Assembly (NCBI RefSeq): GCF_014650915.1
Contig: NZ_BMVW01000023.1
Coordinates: 23,320-87,319 of the forward strand
DNA length: 64,000 nt
From: Streptomyces poonensis
GTDB lineage: Bacteria > Actinomycetota > Actinomycetes > Streptomycetales > Streptomycetaceae
Direction of reading: 5' to 3'
The notes under the pieces are model-generated. The model was not told the origin of the DNA, made no database searches, and saw only the letters and a list, made by a program, of their open reading frames with translations. Within the stretch, counting starts at the first letter, position 1. Every line of letters begins with the position of its first letter. The position numbers and the translations under genes were made by a program. Positions 17,042 to 28,914 of the stretch are shown piece after piece.

Positions 17042-17628
17042 CCCCCACGACGCCCACCCTGCCGCGCCAGCCGTCGTCGCCGGAGGAGCCGTCCCGCCCG
17101 CCGGAGGACCGGCGCCACCGGATCCGGCGGCGGGCGCTGACCCTGCTGATCATCGTCCTGCTGATCGGCGTGCCCGCCGGCTACCTGGTGATCTCCGCCA
17201 ACCAGAGCCGCGACAGCGGCCGGGACAAGGAGGAGAAGTACTCGGCGACCGGTCTCACCGCCGGCTGGCCCTCCCGCCTCCAGCGCCGCCTCTACCAGGT
17301 GCCCGTCCCCGGGTACTCGGCCGACGTCGCCTACTACGAGACGAACAACTGGAAGACCAGCCGCCTGTACGTGCAGTTCCTCACCAGCAACGAGGGCCTG
17401 GACCGGTTCCTCAGGAACATCGGTACGAGCACCGACGCACTGGAGGAGGACGAGATCGCCATCAGCGCCCGCGACCGGAAGACCGTCCGCTGGGACTTCT
17501 CCGGCGAGGGCCCCTGGTTCGGGCTCGTCCACGAGCAGGAGAACCCGGCGCCGACGCACACCGTCGTCGTCAACCGGTCGAACCCCAAGCACCCGATGGT
17601 GTACGTGGTGTCGCGGACGACGCCCTGA
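17038..17628 (+). CDS. Single-pass membrane protein of unknown function
   Basis: A 196-residue protein with a Pro-rich, basic cytoplasmic N-terminus and one membrane helix at about residues 35-55 (LTLLIIVLLIGVPAGYLVIS). The roughly 140-residue domain beyond it should face outside and contains WPSRLQRRLYQVPVPGYSADVAYYE and WDFSGEGPWFGLVHEQ. I do not recognise the domain. It is translationally coupled to the ROK kinase, so a link to sugar sensing or uptake is possible but unproven. Confidence 0.7.
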   Translation: MTPTTPTLPRQPSSPEEPSRPPEDRRHRIRRRALTLLIIVLLIGVPAGYLVISANQSRDSGRDKEEKYSATGLTAGWPSRLQRRLYQVPVPGYSADVAYYETNNWKTSRLYVQFLTSNEGLDRFLRNIGTSTDALEEDEIAISARDRKTVRWDFSGEGPWFGLVHEQENPAPTHTVVVNRSNPKHPMVYVVSRTTP

Positions 17629-17731
17629 CGCGGTGCCGCACCGGCCCCGGGGTCCGGGACCGATTGTCAGACCCCGCCCGTAGAGTCGAAGACGTCTGAT
17701 CCGACTTGCCGGGCGGGAGGTGACCGGGCGT

Positions 17732-20655
<2,924 letters not shown>

Positions 20656-20659
<4 letters not shown>

Positions 20660-22701
20660 ACGGGACGGAGAAGCCGCGCGGCGGCGCGGAGCGCATGGCC
20701 GATGCGGACCGTCCGGCCAGTGCGGGCCGCCCGGCCGACGTCGCCCGCCGGGCGCTGCGGGACGCGCGGGAGCGGGCCGCCAGGGAGCGGGACGCGGAGG
20801 AGACACAGCCGCCCGCGGACCGGCCCGTCACGCCGGTCGCCCCTCCTGCCGCGTCCGAGCCGGACAGCGACGGGACGGTGTACAAGGAGCCGGTGCCCGA
20901 GGAGCCGGTGGGCGGGAAGCCGGTGTCCCAGAAGCCGGTGCACGGGAAAGCGCGTCCGGGGGACGTGGCGCGGGAGGCGTTGCGGGCGGCGCGCGGCATG
21001 GGCGTGGAGGCGCCCGACGTCGAGTCGGCGCGGCAGGAGGCGCGTCCGGGCGACGTGGCACGGCAGGCCCTGCGGGCGGCGCGCGAGGTGGCCCGGGAGG
21101 CACGGACGGAGCAGGAGGGGGACGGAACCGGGCGGGCGCGCCCGGCAAGGGCCTCCGCGACGTCCCGTTCTGCCGATTCCGCGACGGCCCGTCCTGCCGG
21201 GGGCCGCGGCACCCGGCGCGAGACACCGGGGAACCGGGCCGAGGACCTACGGGCCCTGCTCGCGGGAGCCTTCGAGCTGCCTGCCGCCGACGGACGGGAC
21301 GAGGGACGGGACGACGGACGGGAGACGCTCGCGGGCGACGCCCCGGAGCACGATGCGGAACGACACGTGGCGACCGGTACTTCTGCCGGTCAGGCGCCCG
21401 AATCCGGTGCGACGGGCTCAAGCCGTGTACCCCGCTCCATGGCCGCGCCCGCCCGCGACGGCGACCTGCGGCGCACCTTCGCCGCCTTCCCGCCGCGTCC
21501 CGGACACACGGAGCGGTTCGCGGAGACCTGGTGGGGCAACGCTTGGGTGGAGGCCCTGGAGGAGGGCGCCCTCGACGCGGCGCGGCTCGGGCGCGGACGG
21601 ACGTACGCCCGGCAGGGGCACGTGGACGCGATCACGGTCACCCCCGGCCTCGTCCTCGGCTATGTGCAGGGCAGCAGGGCACGGCCGTACCGCACCCAGG
21701 TCCGGCTGCGGACGCTCTCCGACGCCGACTGGGAGCGCTTCCTGGACGCGGCGGCCGAACGGCCCGGTCACATCGCCGCGCTGCTCGACAAGGAGATGCC
21801 CCACTCCCTCGCCGAGTGCGGGGTACGGCTGCTGCCCGGCCCCGGCGACCTGGAACCGAGCTGCAGCTGCCCCGACCGCGGCCACCCCTGCAAGCACGCG
21901 GCCGCGCTGTGCTACCAGACGGCCCGGCTGCTGGACGAGGACCCCTTCGTCCTGCTCCTCCTGCGCGGCCGCGGCGAGCGCGAACTGCTCGACGCGCTGT
22001 CCCGGCGGAGCGCCGCCCGTGCGGCACGCGCCGCCCAGGACGAGGATCCGGCGCCCCTGCCCGGCGTACGGGCCCGCGACGCCCTGGCCAAGCGCCCGCT
22101 CCCGCCGCTGCCGGCACCGCTGCCCCCGCCCCCGCACCCGGAACAGCCCCCGGTATACCCGGGCGCGCCGGGCGGCCCCGACCCGTTCGCCCTGGACCAG
22201 CTGGCCACCGACGCGGCCGCCCGCGCGCACGCGCTGCTCACCACCGGCCGTGACCCGGTCGCCGACCTCACGCTCTGGCAGGACGCGGTACGGCTCGCCG
22301 CCGCCCGCCCCGGTTCCGGACTCACCGCAGCCACCCGCGCCCTCTACTCCTCCCTCGCCTCCGCCACCGGCCGCGCCCCGGCCGACCTGGCCCGCGCGGT
22401 GGCCGCGTGGCGTCAGGGCGGGCCGGACGGGCTCGCGGTCCTCGAAGAGCCCTGGGACCCGCCGGCGGGCCGCTTCGACCGCGCGCGGCCGCTCCTCCGG
22501 GCCGCCGACCTCCCCGCTTTCCGCCCCTGGCGCAACCGCCTCACCCACCCCCACGGCCATGTCCAGCTCCGCCTGGGCCGCGACGGCCTGTGGTACCCCT
22601 ACGAGTCGGAGCCGGACCGCGACGACTGGTGGCCCCGCGGCACCCCCGACCCGGACCCGGTGGGCGCCCTCACGGGCCTGGGCGCGACGGACGACTTCTG
22701 A
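20656..22701 (+). CDS. SWIM zinc-finger protein with three-copy N-terminal repeat
   Basis: A 681-residue protein starting at GTG 20656, overlapping the helicase stop (GTGA). Residues 1-250 are polar and repetitive; three copies of RPxDVARxALRxAR begin at about residues 23, 103 and 132. The conserved domain starts at FAETWWGNAWVEALEEG and includes the SWIM finger CSCPDRGHPCKHAAAL (CxC...CxH) near residue 400. The C-terminus holds a conserved WYPYESEPDRDDWWPRG end. SWIM domains bind nucleic acid or protein. Coupling to the SNF2 ATPase suggests a complex. Confidence 0.88.
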
Positions 22702-22734
22702 GCGAGCTGTCCACGGCGCGAGGCGGTGGGGCGG

Positions 22735-22812
22735 TGGGTGAGACGCGGCCGCCCGTCCTCCGGTACCGCCTGGACGGTCCGGAGGACACCCCGGTCGTCA
22801 TCGTTCCCGTCA
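22735..22812 (+). pseudogene. N-terminal remnant resembling 3-oxoadipate enol-lactonase
   Basis: From GTG 22735 the frame reads VGETRPPVLRYRLDGPEDTP and then VVIV, which is the start of PcaD/PcaL-type enol-lactonases. Similarity stops at about 22812, where the sequence runs into the 3' end of the secreted protein gene on the other strand. A comparable fragment is found at 63224, at the other side of the accessory region. Too short to function. Confidence 0.5.
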
Positions 22813-23244
22813 CGTCAGGTTGGTGCCGATGGTGGCCGGGGCGTGCTGAGCGGTGGGGGCATGGACACCGTCGCCGGTGAACACGGCCTCATACCCCGCG
22901 GCGATCTCCTTGAGGGTCTGGAGGCCGTAGTTCTCCGCCCCGTTGCACCTGGCCCAGCCGTGCCGGTCGGTGTCGGCTTGGCACAGGGCGTAGCCCCCGC
23001 CGTAGAAGTCGATCCGCCGGCCGACGACCGGTTCGCCTGTGTCCGCCTCGGTCAGTTTCGCCTTCAGGCTGACGTACGGAGTCGGCAGCAGGCTGATCGA
23101 TGTGGTCGACATCCACAGGATGGTCTGCTTCTGGTGATCCGGGGATTCTTTCCGGTCATCTCCCTGGTGCGCGGCACCGGTTCCGGCGAGCAGCATGACC
23201 GCGGCAGCGGCGCAGCCCACGACAGTGAGCGTCTTCTTCATCAT
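22810..23244 (-). CDS. Secreted Ig-like-fold protein
   Basis: A 144-residue precursor with signal MMKKTLTVVGCAAAAVMLLAG and likely cleavage near TGAAHQ. The mature part contains LKAKLTEADTGEPVVGRRIDF, ALCQADTDRHGWARCN and a short tail, the pattern of bacterial Ig-like domains (thread: LT-x-TG-xPV-x-G, C-x-A-x-TD-x-G-x-A). Two Cys could form a disulfide. The function is unknown. AGGAACC precedes the ATG. A decayed duplicate lies directly upstream at 23348-23774. Confidence 0.7.
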   Translation of the reverse strand: MMKKTLTVVGCAAAAVMLLAGTGAAHQGDDRKESPDHQKQTILWMSTTSISLLPTPYVSLKAKLTEADTGEPVVGRRIDFYGGGYALCQADTDRHGWARCNGAENYGLQTLKEIAAGYEAVFTGDGVHAPTAQHAPATIGTNLT

Positions 23245-23347
23245 GAGGTTCCTTCCCTGTACGGGTTCCGCCCTCCGGGGCAGAGGCCGGCCCGGGAAGG
23301 TGGCACCCGGACCGGCCTCTGCCCCGCCCGCAGGCGCAGGGGGTTCG

Positions 23348-23774
23348 GCCTAGAGCGGTGCGTTGGTGCCGATGGTGGCCGGGGCGTGCTGAGCGGTGGG
23401 GGCATAGACACCGTCGCCGGTGAACACGGCCTCATACCCCGCGGCGATCTCCTTGAGGGTCTGGGGGCCATAGTTCTCCGCCCCGTTGACCTCGCCCAGC
23501 CCTGCCGGTCGGTGCTGGCCTGACAGATGGCGTAGCCCCCGCCGTAGAAGTCGATCCGCCGGCCGACGATCGGCTTGCCCGTGTGTGCCTCGGTCAGCTT
23601 CGTCCGGAACATCACGGACGGTGTCGGCAGCAGGCTGACCGAGGTCGTCGACATCGACAGCATGGTCTGCTTCCGGTAGTCCGGGGACTCGTTGGAGCCG
23701 TCTCCCTGGTGTGCGGCACCGGTTCCGGCGAGCAGCATGACCGCGGCAGCGGCGCAGCCGACCACGGTGACCAT
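23348..23774 (-). pseudogene. Frameshifted duplicate of the secreted Ig-like protein
   Basis: This sequence is about 80 percent identical by eye to the neighbouring gene over its whole length, including the signal and the VGRRIDFYGGGY core. After GWAR the frame is lost because one base is missing at about 23488 (GTTGACCT here versus GTTGCACCT in the intact copy). The original start region is also damaged: an upstream ATG is followed by TTG AGG TAG. Read across the frameshift, the C-terminus GAENYG to APATIGTN is preserved. A recent tandem duplication with early decay, unless it is a sequencing error. Confidence 0.75.
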
Positions 23775-24332
23775 CTACCTCAACATCGTGAGGTTGCCCT
23801 TCTGTGCAGGTTCCGTCCCGGGGCGGACCGCTCTGGGATCAGTGAGATCGCCCACCCAGTTCATGTGCGGCCGACTCCCTCTTCGGGGCGGCGCCGGGCA
23901 GACAAGCAGCTAACCCTCCCGTCCGCTTGTCGGTCACGCGAGGGAGAAAACCCAGATGAACACACAGGCTGACCCGAGTCCGAGCCCGTCACACGATGAG
24001 GTGACGTGATGAGGTGACGCCAAGAGGTGAGGGGGCAACGCCTCACGCGCTGCGGCCTCTCCGAGCTGCCGGTTGCTGCCGGACGTGGCCAGGGCGCGCG
24101 GGTTCCAGTCACCCGGCAGGCAGGGCGGGGCCGCTGCCCGGACGCGCGGGCGGGGTGCCGGCCGGATGTTTCGACTGTCCTGATCCGCACCTGTGCCCGG
24201 CTCGGCGGTGACCGCGGCGACGGTGATGACGTCCCTGGAGCGTCCGGTGCCTGGAATGCCTCGTCGTCCGAGAGGTCCTCCACCTGGCCACACGCGCTCG
24301 CCCCCTGCTATAGGGCGTCCGTGTGAGACGGC
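23775..24332. other. Gene-poor stretch at the left of unit A
   Basis: I find no convincing gene on either strand. It contains a 13-bp tandem repeat, GATGAGGTGACGT / GATGAGGTGACGC at 23995-24020. The stretch separates the secreted-protein pair from the end of the unit A operon. Confidence 0.5.
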
Positions 24333-24363
24333 GAAGCCCCGCCGGGTGTTCCGGCGGGGCTTC
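24333..24363. terminator. Strong hairpin terminator at the end of unit A
   Basis: GAAGCCCCGCCGG pairs perfectly with CCGGCGGGGCTTC around the loop GTGTT, a 13-bp stem. It is downstream of the P450 gene at 24566 on the minus strand and is the natural end of that operon. Confidence 0.85.
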
Positions 24364-24565
24364 TACGGCGCGGCGGGCTACGACGGGGTGCGGTGTCCGG
24401 CGCGGGCACCGTTGAACTCCGGTAGCCCGCTCCCGAGCACGCGGAGCAGGACCCGCGACGAACCAGTGCGCAGCCCTGCCGGACGGCCGGGCGAGGTCAG
24501 CGGTCGAGGGTGGCGTGGACGGCCGTGCTACGGGAACTTGTGCCGGTGCCGGCACCGGTGGCACG

Positions 24566-25798
24566 TCACGGCGCCCGCGTGCCGCTCCAGGTGACGGGAA
24601 TCGTGTCGTACCCGGTGAGCAGGCGGTCGGGTTTCCAGGCGAGGGCGGACGGGGGGACGGCCAGCCGGAGGGTGGGGAAGCGCCGGAAGAGCGCGGGCAG
24701 GACGATACGGAGCATCAGCCGGGAGATCGGCGCGCCCAGGCAGCGGTGCATGCCGTGACCGAAGGTGAGGTGTGCCGGGTCGGGGCGGCGCCGCAGGTCG
24801 AGCTCGTCGGGCGAGGGGAAGCACCGTTCGTCGTGGTTGGCGGAGGGGATGGCCGCGAGGACGGCGCTGCCGGCCGGGATGCGGCAGCCGCCGACGGTGA
24901 CGTCCTCCCTGGCCGTGCGCAGCAGGCTGGACTCGACGGCGTTGGTGTAGCGGAGGAGTTCCTCCAGGGCGGCATCGCCCGCTTCGGGCCCGGTGAGCAG
25001 ATGACGGATCTGGTCCGGGTTCTCCAGCAGGGCGACCACACACAGTCCGAGCTGGTAGACGACGGTGTGGAGGCCGCCGATGAGCAGGAACATCGCGAGG
25101 GCCTCGAGCTCGAACTCACTGATCCTGCGCTCTTCGTAGCAGAGCCGGGAGAGAAGGGTGAGCACATCGTCCCCGGGATCCTGGCGGCGGGCGGCGATGA
25201 CCGACTTGAGGTGGGCGTGCAGCGCGTCGCGGGTGGCGTCCACCTCCTCCTGGGTGTGGCCCGCCAGATCGGTGAGGACGCCGGTCCAGCCCAGCAGGCG
25301 GTCGCGATCGGTGTAGGGGATGCCGAGGTAGTCCAGGAGCACGCCGGCGGGCAGGTGGCGGCAGAGTTCCTCCATGAGGTCGACGGGGGGTTCCCGGCGG
25401 GCCAGCCGGTCGAGGTGCGTACGGGTCGCCTTCTCGATCTCCGGGCGGAGCCGGGCCACGTGGGACTCGCTGAACGCCGAGGAGACCAGCCGCCGCAGCC
25501 GGGTGTGCTCGGGACGGTCCATGTTGGCGAGGTTGGACAGCAGCAGGTGTTCGGCGATGCCGATGTCACCGAGTTTGAGTCCCGCGAGTTCGACGGCGCG
25601 GGAGAAACGGGGATCGGTGAGGACGAAGCGCGCGTCCTCGTAACGGGTGACGAAGTAGGCGGTGTCGCCGCTGGGCATGGCCACCCGCACCACCGGCTCG
25701 TCGGCGCGGAACCGGGCATAGGCGCACGGCGGCCGGGTGGCCGGAACGCGGGGGAACGGGAAGCGGTGGAGGGCGTCTTCGGTGCGCGGGGCGGGCAT
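24566..25798 (-). CDS. Cytochrome P450 with atypical I-helix (unit A)
   Basis: A 410-residue P450. The haem loop FGHGMHRCLGAP with its axial Cys (near residue 357) and the K-helix EELLRYT (ExxR) are intact. In the I-helix, where most bacterial P450s have AGxET or GGxDT, it reads LLIGGLHTVVYQL: the acid before Thr is His and the second Thr is Val. This acid-alcohol pair normally delivers protons for oxygen activation, so unusual chemistry (coupling, radical or peroxide-type) is possible. It is the last gene of the minus-strand operon, about 50 bases after the class III aminotransferase. A product-tailoring role is inferred. Confidence 0.88.
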   Translation of the reverse strand: MPAPRTEDALHRFPFPRVPATRPPCAYARFRADEPVVRVAMPSGDTAYFVTRYEDARFVLTDPRFSRAVELAGLKLGDIGIAEHLLLSNLANMDRPEHTRLRRLVSSAFSESHVARLRPEIEKATRTHLDRLARREPPVDLMEELCRHLPAGVLLDYLGIPYTDRDRLLGWTGVLTDLAGHTQEEVDATRDALHAHLKSVIAARRQDPGDDVLTLLSRLCYEERRISEFELEALAMFLLIGGLHTVVYQLGLCVVALLENPDQIRHLLTGPEAGDAALEELLRYTNAVESSLLRTAREDVTVGGCRIPAGSAVLAAIPSANHDERCFPSPDELDLRRRPDPAHLTFGHGMHRCLGAPISRLMLRIVLPALFRRFPTLRLAVPPSALAWKPDRLLTGYDTIPVTWSGTRAP

Positions 25799-25847
25799 GG
25801 TGCCTCCGTTCGGCCGGAGCGATGCGGGCGTGGACAGCGGCGGGCCG

Positions 25848-27197
25848 TCAGCGGAGCTCGCCGTCCGGGGTGAGCCGGGCCAGGACCGTGTGCAGCGCCT
25901 CGGCGGCCTCGTCGGCTTCGTCGCGGGTCATGATCAGCGGCGGGGCAAGGGTCAGCGCGTGGGGACCGCCGCGGACGAGAACACCGGTCTCCGTCCGTAC
26001 GGCGTCGGCCACCGAGTAGGTGCCATGGGGCAGCGGCCGCCGGTCCGTCTTGTCCGCGACCAGCTCGATGCCCAGCATCAGCCCCGTGCGGCGGACCTCG
26101 CCCACGACGTCCAGCTGCTCCAGCGGTCGCAGCGCGTCGGCCAGATACGCCCCCGTGGTGTCGGCCGCGCCCAGGAGCTTCTCGCTCTCGATGATGTCCA
26201 GATTGGCCAGGGCCACCGCGCAGCCGACGGGATGCCCGTTGTAGGTGTGCCCGACGGGGAATCCCGTGTCCCGCCCCAGCACCTCGGCGACCGCCCCGCT
26301 GGTGAGTACCGCGCCCAGCGGGAAGTAGCCGGAGGTGAGGCCCTTGGAGGTGACGATGATGTCCGCCCGTGCCCCTGTCCGCCGGCCGGCGAACCAGTCG
26401 CCGAGACGGCCGAAGGCGGTGACGACCTCGTCCAGGATCAGCAGGATCCCGTGGCGGCGCAGGACCTGGGTCACGCGCGGCCAGTAGTCGTCGGGCGGCG
26501 CGACCATACCCCCCAGGGCCATCACCGGCTCGCCGATCATCGCGGCGATCCGGTGCGGCCCGATGCGTGCGACGGCGGCCTCCAGCTCCCGCACACAGGC
26601 GTCGGTGACCTCGGCGGGACCGGCCGCCCCGCTGCGGTACGGATACGGCGCGGCCAGGTGGTGCACATGGGGCAGCATCGGGCCGAAGCCCTCGGCGAAG
26701 TCCGGGAAGCCGGAGACACTGCCGCTGCCGTACCCCACGCCGTGATAGCCGCCGAGGCGGGACAGGAACCAGGTGCGGTCCGGCTCCCCGCGCCGGTGGT
26801 GGACATAGCGCGCCATCCGCAGCGCGGCCTCGACACCCTCCGAGCCCCCGGTGGTGAAGAAGACGTGGTCGATCCCGGGAGGGGCCAGGTCCGCGAGCCG
26901 CGCGGCCAGTTCGACGGTGCGGTCGCAGGCGAAGTCCCAGAAGTTGGTGGAGTACTCCAGCCGGGTCATCTGGTCCTGCGCGGCCCGCGCGGGCTCGGGG
27001 CGGCCGTGGCCGATCTGGCACAGCCACATGCCGGCGGTCGCGTCGAGATACGTCCGGCCGGTGGCGTCACGCAGCCGGCAGCCGCGCCCCTCGGTCATCA
27101 CCACCCGGCCGGGGGCGGCGGCGGGCAGGAAGGGATGGATGAGATGGGCGCGGTCGGCGGCCGACAGCGCGGACGGATCGCGGATGTCGAAGGTCAT
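25848..27197 (-). CDS. Class III PLP aminotransferase (unit A)
   Basis: A 449-residue omega-type aminotransferase. It has FFTTGGSEGVEAALRMARY (phosphate binding), YHGVGYGSGSVSG, LILDEVVTAFGRLG (Asp contacting the pyridine nitrogen) and ITSKGL-type VTSKGLTSGYFPLGA with the PLP Lys near residue 283. The ATG overlaps the stop of the PNPOx-like gene (ATGA) and has GAGGAGA upstream. Such enzymes move amino groups to or from aldehydes or ketones such as beta-alanine, pyruvate or diamines. Its partner in this pathway is not known. Confidence 0.9.
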   Translation of the reverse strand: MTFDIRDPSALSAADRAHLIHPFLPAAAPGRVVMTEGRGCRLRDATGRTYLDATAGMWLCQIGHGRPEPARAAQDQMTRLEYSTNFWDFACDRTVELAARLADLAPPGIDHVFFTTGGSEGVEAALRMARYVHHRRGEPDRTWFLSRLGGYHGVGYGSGSVSGFPDFAEGFGPMLPHVHHLAAPYPYRSGAAGPAEVTDACVRELEAAVARIGPHRIAAMIGEPVMALGGMVAPPDDYWPRVTQVLRRHGILLILDEVVTAFGRLGDWFAGRRTGARADIIVTSKGLTSGYFPLGAVLTSGAVAEVLGRDTGFPVGHTYNGHPVGCAVALANLDIIESEKLLGAADTTGAYLADALRPLEQLDVVGEVRRTGLMLGIELVADKTDRRPLPHGTYSVADAVRTETGVLVRGGPHALTLAPPLIMTRDEADEAAEALHTVLARLTPDGELR

Positions 27198-27706
27198 CGT
27201 TCTCCTCGCACGGTGGATACGGACACGGACGCGGGCCGGAAGGACAGGTCCGCGATGCGGAGGGTGTCGGGCACCAGCCGGGCCCACCGGTTCGGGGACG
27301 GTTCCTCCGCACCGTCCAGGCGGAACCGGGGGTCCCACGCCTCCTCCCGGCCGCCGAGATAGCGGCGCAGCTTCCGCCGTCCGCGCTCGGTGCCGAAGGC
27401 GGTCACGGTGCCGTGCCCGTACGCGGTGACCTGGCGCACCTCCCCGGTGGCCAGGTCGCAGCTGTCCACCACCAGGGCGAACCGCGGATCGGCGGTGAGC
27501 TGCTGCCCGAGCCGCGACCAGGTGCCGGTGATGACCCAGAAGACCTCGTCCTCCCACAGGAACCACACCGGCCGGACCGCGGGCCCGTTCCGGCCCCGGG
27601 TGGCCAGGTGTGCCACGCGCGGCACGGCGAGGAACGCCGCCAGGTCGAAGGGCAGCTCCGGCAGCGGCCCGAACCCTGTGCCGCCGCGCCGTACCGTCGT
27701 CAGCAC
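27194..27706 (-). CDS. PNPOx-like/F420-type split-barrel flavoprotein (unit A)
   Basis: A 170-residue split beta-barrel protein. VPRVAHLATRGRNGPAVRPV is followed by FWVITGTWSRLGQQLTADPRFALVV, typical of pyridoxamine-phosphate-oxidase-like and F420-binding proteins. GTG 27706 has GGGAGGA five bases upstream and lies seven bases inside the preceding aminotransferase gene. The substrate and whether it uses FMN or F420 are not evident. Its tight packing between two aminotransferases suggests it works on an intermediate of the same pathway. Confidence 0.75.
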   Translation of the reverse strand: MLTTVRRGGTGFGPLPELPFDLAAFLAVPRVAHLATRGRNGPAVRPVWFLWEDEVFWVITGTWSRLGQQLTADPRFALVVDSCDLATGEVRQVTAYGHGTVTAFGTERGRRKLRRYLGGREEAWDPRFRLDGAEEPSPNRWARLVPDTLRIADLSFRPASVSVSTVRGER

Positions 27707-28914
27707 GGCGTCCTCCCGGCCAGCCGCAGATACGCCCGGTGCAGCCGGCCGGCCGCCTCGCGCAGCGAGTCGAGCGGGGCGTAGGAATAGGAGAGCCGGA
27801 GCGCCGAGTGGTCGGGGGCGGAAGGGTAGAAGGCGGTTCCGGGGACGAAGGACACCTTCTCGGTGAGCGCCTCGGCCAGCAGCGCCCTGGCGTCGAGGTG
27901 TTCCGGCAGGCGGGCCCAGAGGAAGAAGCCGCCGCCGGGCGGCTCCCAGCGCAGCGCACCGTCGAAGACGCGGAGCGCGTCCATGAGCAGATCGCGGCGT
28001 TCCCGGTACACGGCTCGGGCCCGTGCCGTCTGCCCGCGGAGCAGCCCGGGCTCCCGCAGCAGGGCGAGCACCAGGTGCTGGAGGAGCGCGGAATTGCCCA
28101 GGTCGGCCGCCTGCTTGAGGGTGTGGAACACCGTGGCGAGCTCGCTCGGCGCGGTGAGGTGACCCAGGCGGGCGGCGGGGAAGAGCACCTTGGAGAAGGA
28201 CCCCAGGGTGATGACCCGGCCGGACAGGGCGCTCAGCGGCGGCCGGGGCGCGGGCGGGGTGAAGTACAACTCGCCGTACGGATTGTCCTCGATGATCAGA
28301 AAGCCGTACCGCTCGGCGAGGGCGGCGAGTGCGGCCCGCTGGCCGGAGGTGAGGGTGCGGCCGCTCGGGTTGGCGAAGTCGGGCACCAGATGGACGGCCT
28401 TGACCGGCCGCCGCCGTACGAGGACGGTGAGCCGTTCCAGCCCGGGGTCCCCGGCGATCGGTACGGCGGCCACGTCGGCCCGGTACAGCCGCAGCACCTG
28501 GAGCGCTCCGGTGTAGGCGGGGCGGTCCACCACCACCGTGTCACCCGGGTCGACGAGGGCTTGGCAGATCAGGTCGAGGCCCTGCTGGGCGCCGTGCGTG
28601 ATGACCACCTGCCCGGTCGCCGTGGGCCGCCCGGTGCCGTGCCGGTGCCGGGCCGCCAGCAGCTCGCGCAGCTCGGGCAGGCCGGAGGTGTCGCCGTACT
28701 GCAGGGCATGCGGGTGCGTCCGGGCGAGCTCGGCGGCGATACGGGTGACGGCCGCCGTGGGCAGCGCCTCGGGGGCCGGGCTCCCGGCGGCCAGTGGGAT
28801 GACGCCCGGGTCGCCGGCCGTGCGGAAGGCCTCGCCGATGGGGGAGGGGCCGAGGCCGCGGGTGCGGGCGGCCAGCCGCGCGCGTAGGGACCCGGCGGCC
28901 CCGGCGCTGTTCAC
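27700..28914 (-). CDS. Class I/II PLP aminotransferase, LysN/MocR-like (unit A)
   Basis: A 404-residue aminotransferase of the 2-aminoadipate/MocR C-domain group without the GntR DNA-binding domain. It shows VITHGAQQGLDLICQALVD, VPDFANPSGRTLTSGQR, LIIEDNPYGELYF and GSFSKVLFPAARLG with the PLP Lys near 240. GTG 28914 overlaps the preceding stop (GTGA). The family transaminates alpha-amino acids. A role in processing a peptide-derived amino acid is only an inference from context. Confidence 0.88.
   Translation of the reverse strand: MNSAGAAGSLRARLAARTRGLGPSPIGEAFRTAGDPGVIPLAAGSPAPEALPTAAVTRIAAELARTHPHALQYGDTSGLPELRELLAARHRHGTGRPTATGQVVITHGAQQGLDLICQALVDPGDTVVVDRPAYTGALQVLRLYRADVAAVPIAGDPGLERLTVLVRRRPVKAVHLVPDFANPSGRTLTSGQRAALAALAERYGFLIIEDNPYGELYFTPPAPRPPLSALSGRVITLGSFSKVLFPAARLGHLTAPSELATVFHTLKQAADLGNSALLQHLVLALLREPGLLRGQTARARAVYRERRDLLMDALRVFDGALRWEPPGGGFFLWARLPEHLDARALLAEALTEKVSFVPGTAFYPSAPDHSALRLSYSYAPLDSLREAAGRLHRAYLRLAGRTPC

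Noticed and set aside
23775..24332. Possible tRNA or attachment site next to the island
   Set aside because: I looked for cloverleaf-compatible arms and CCA-type ends here and at 63331-64000 and found none that fit.
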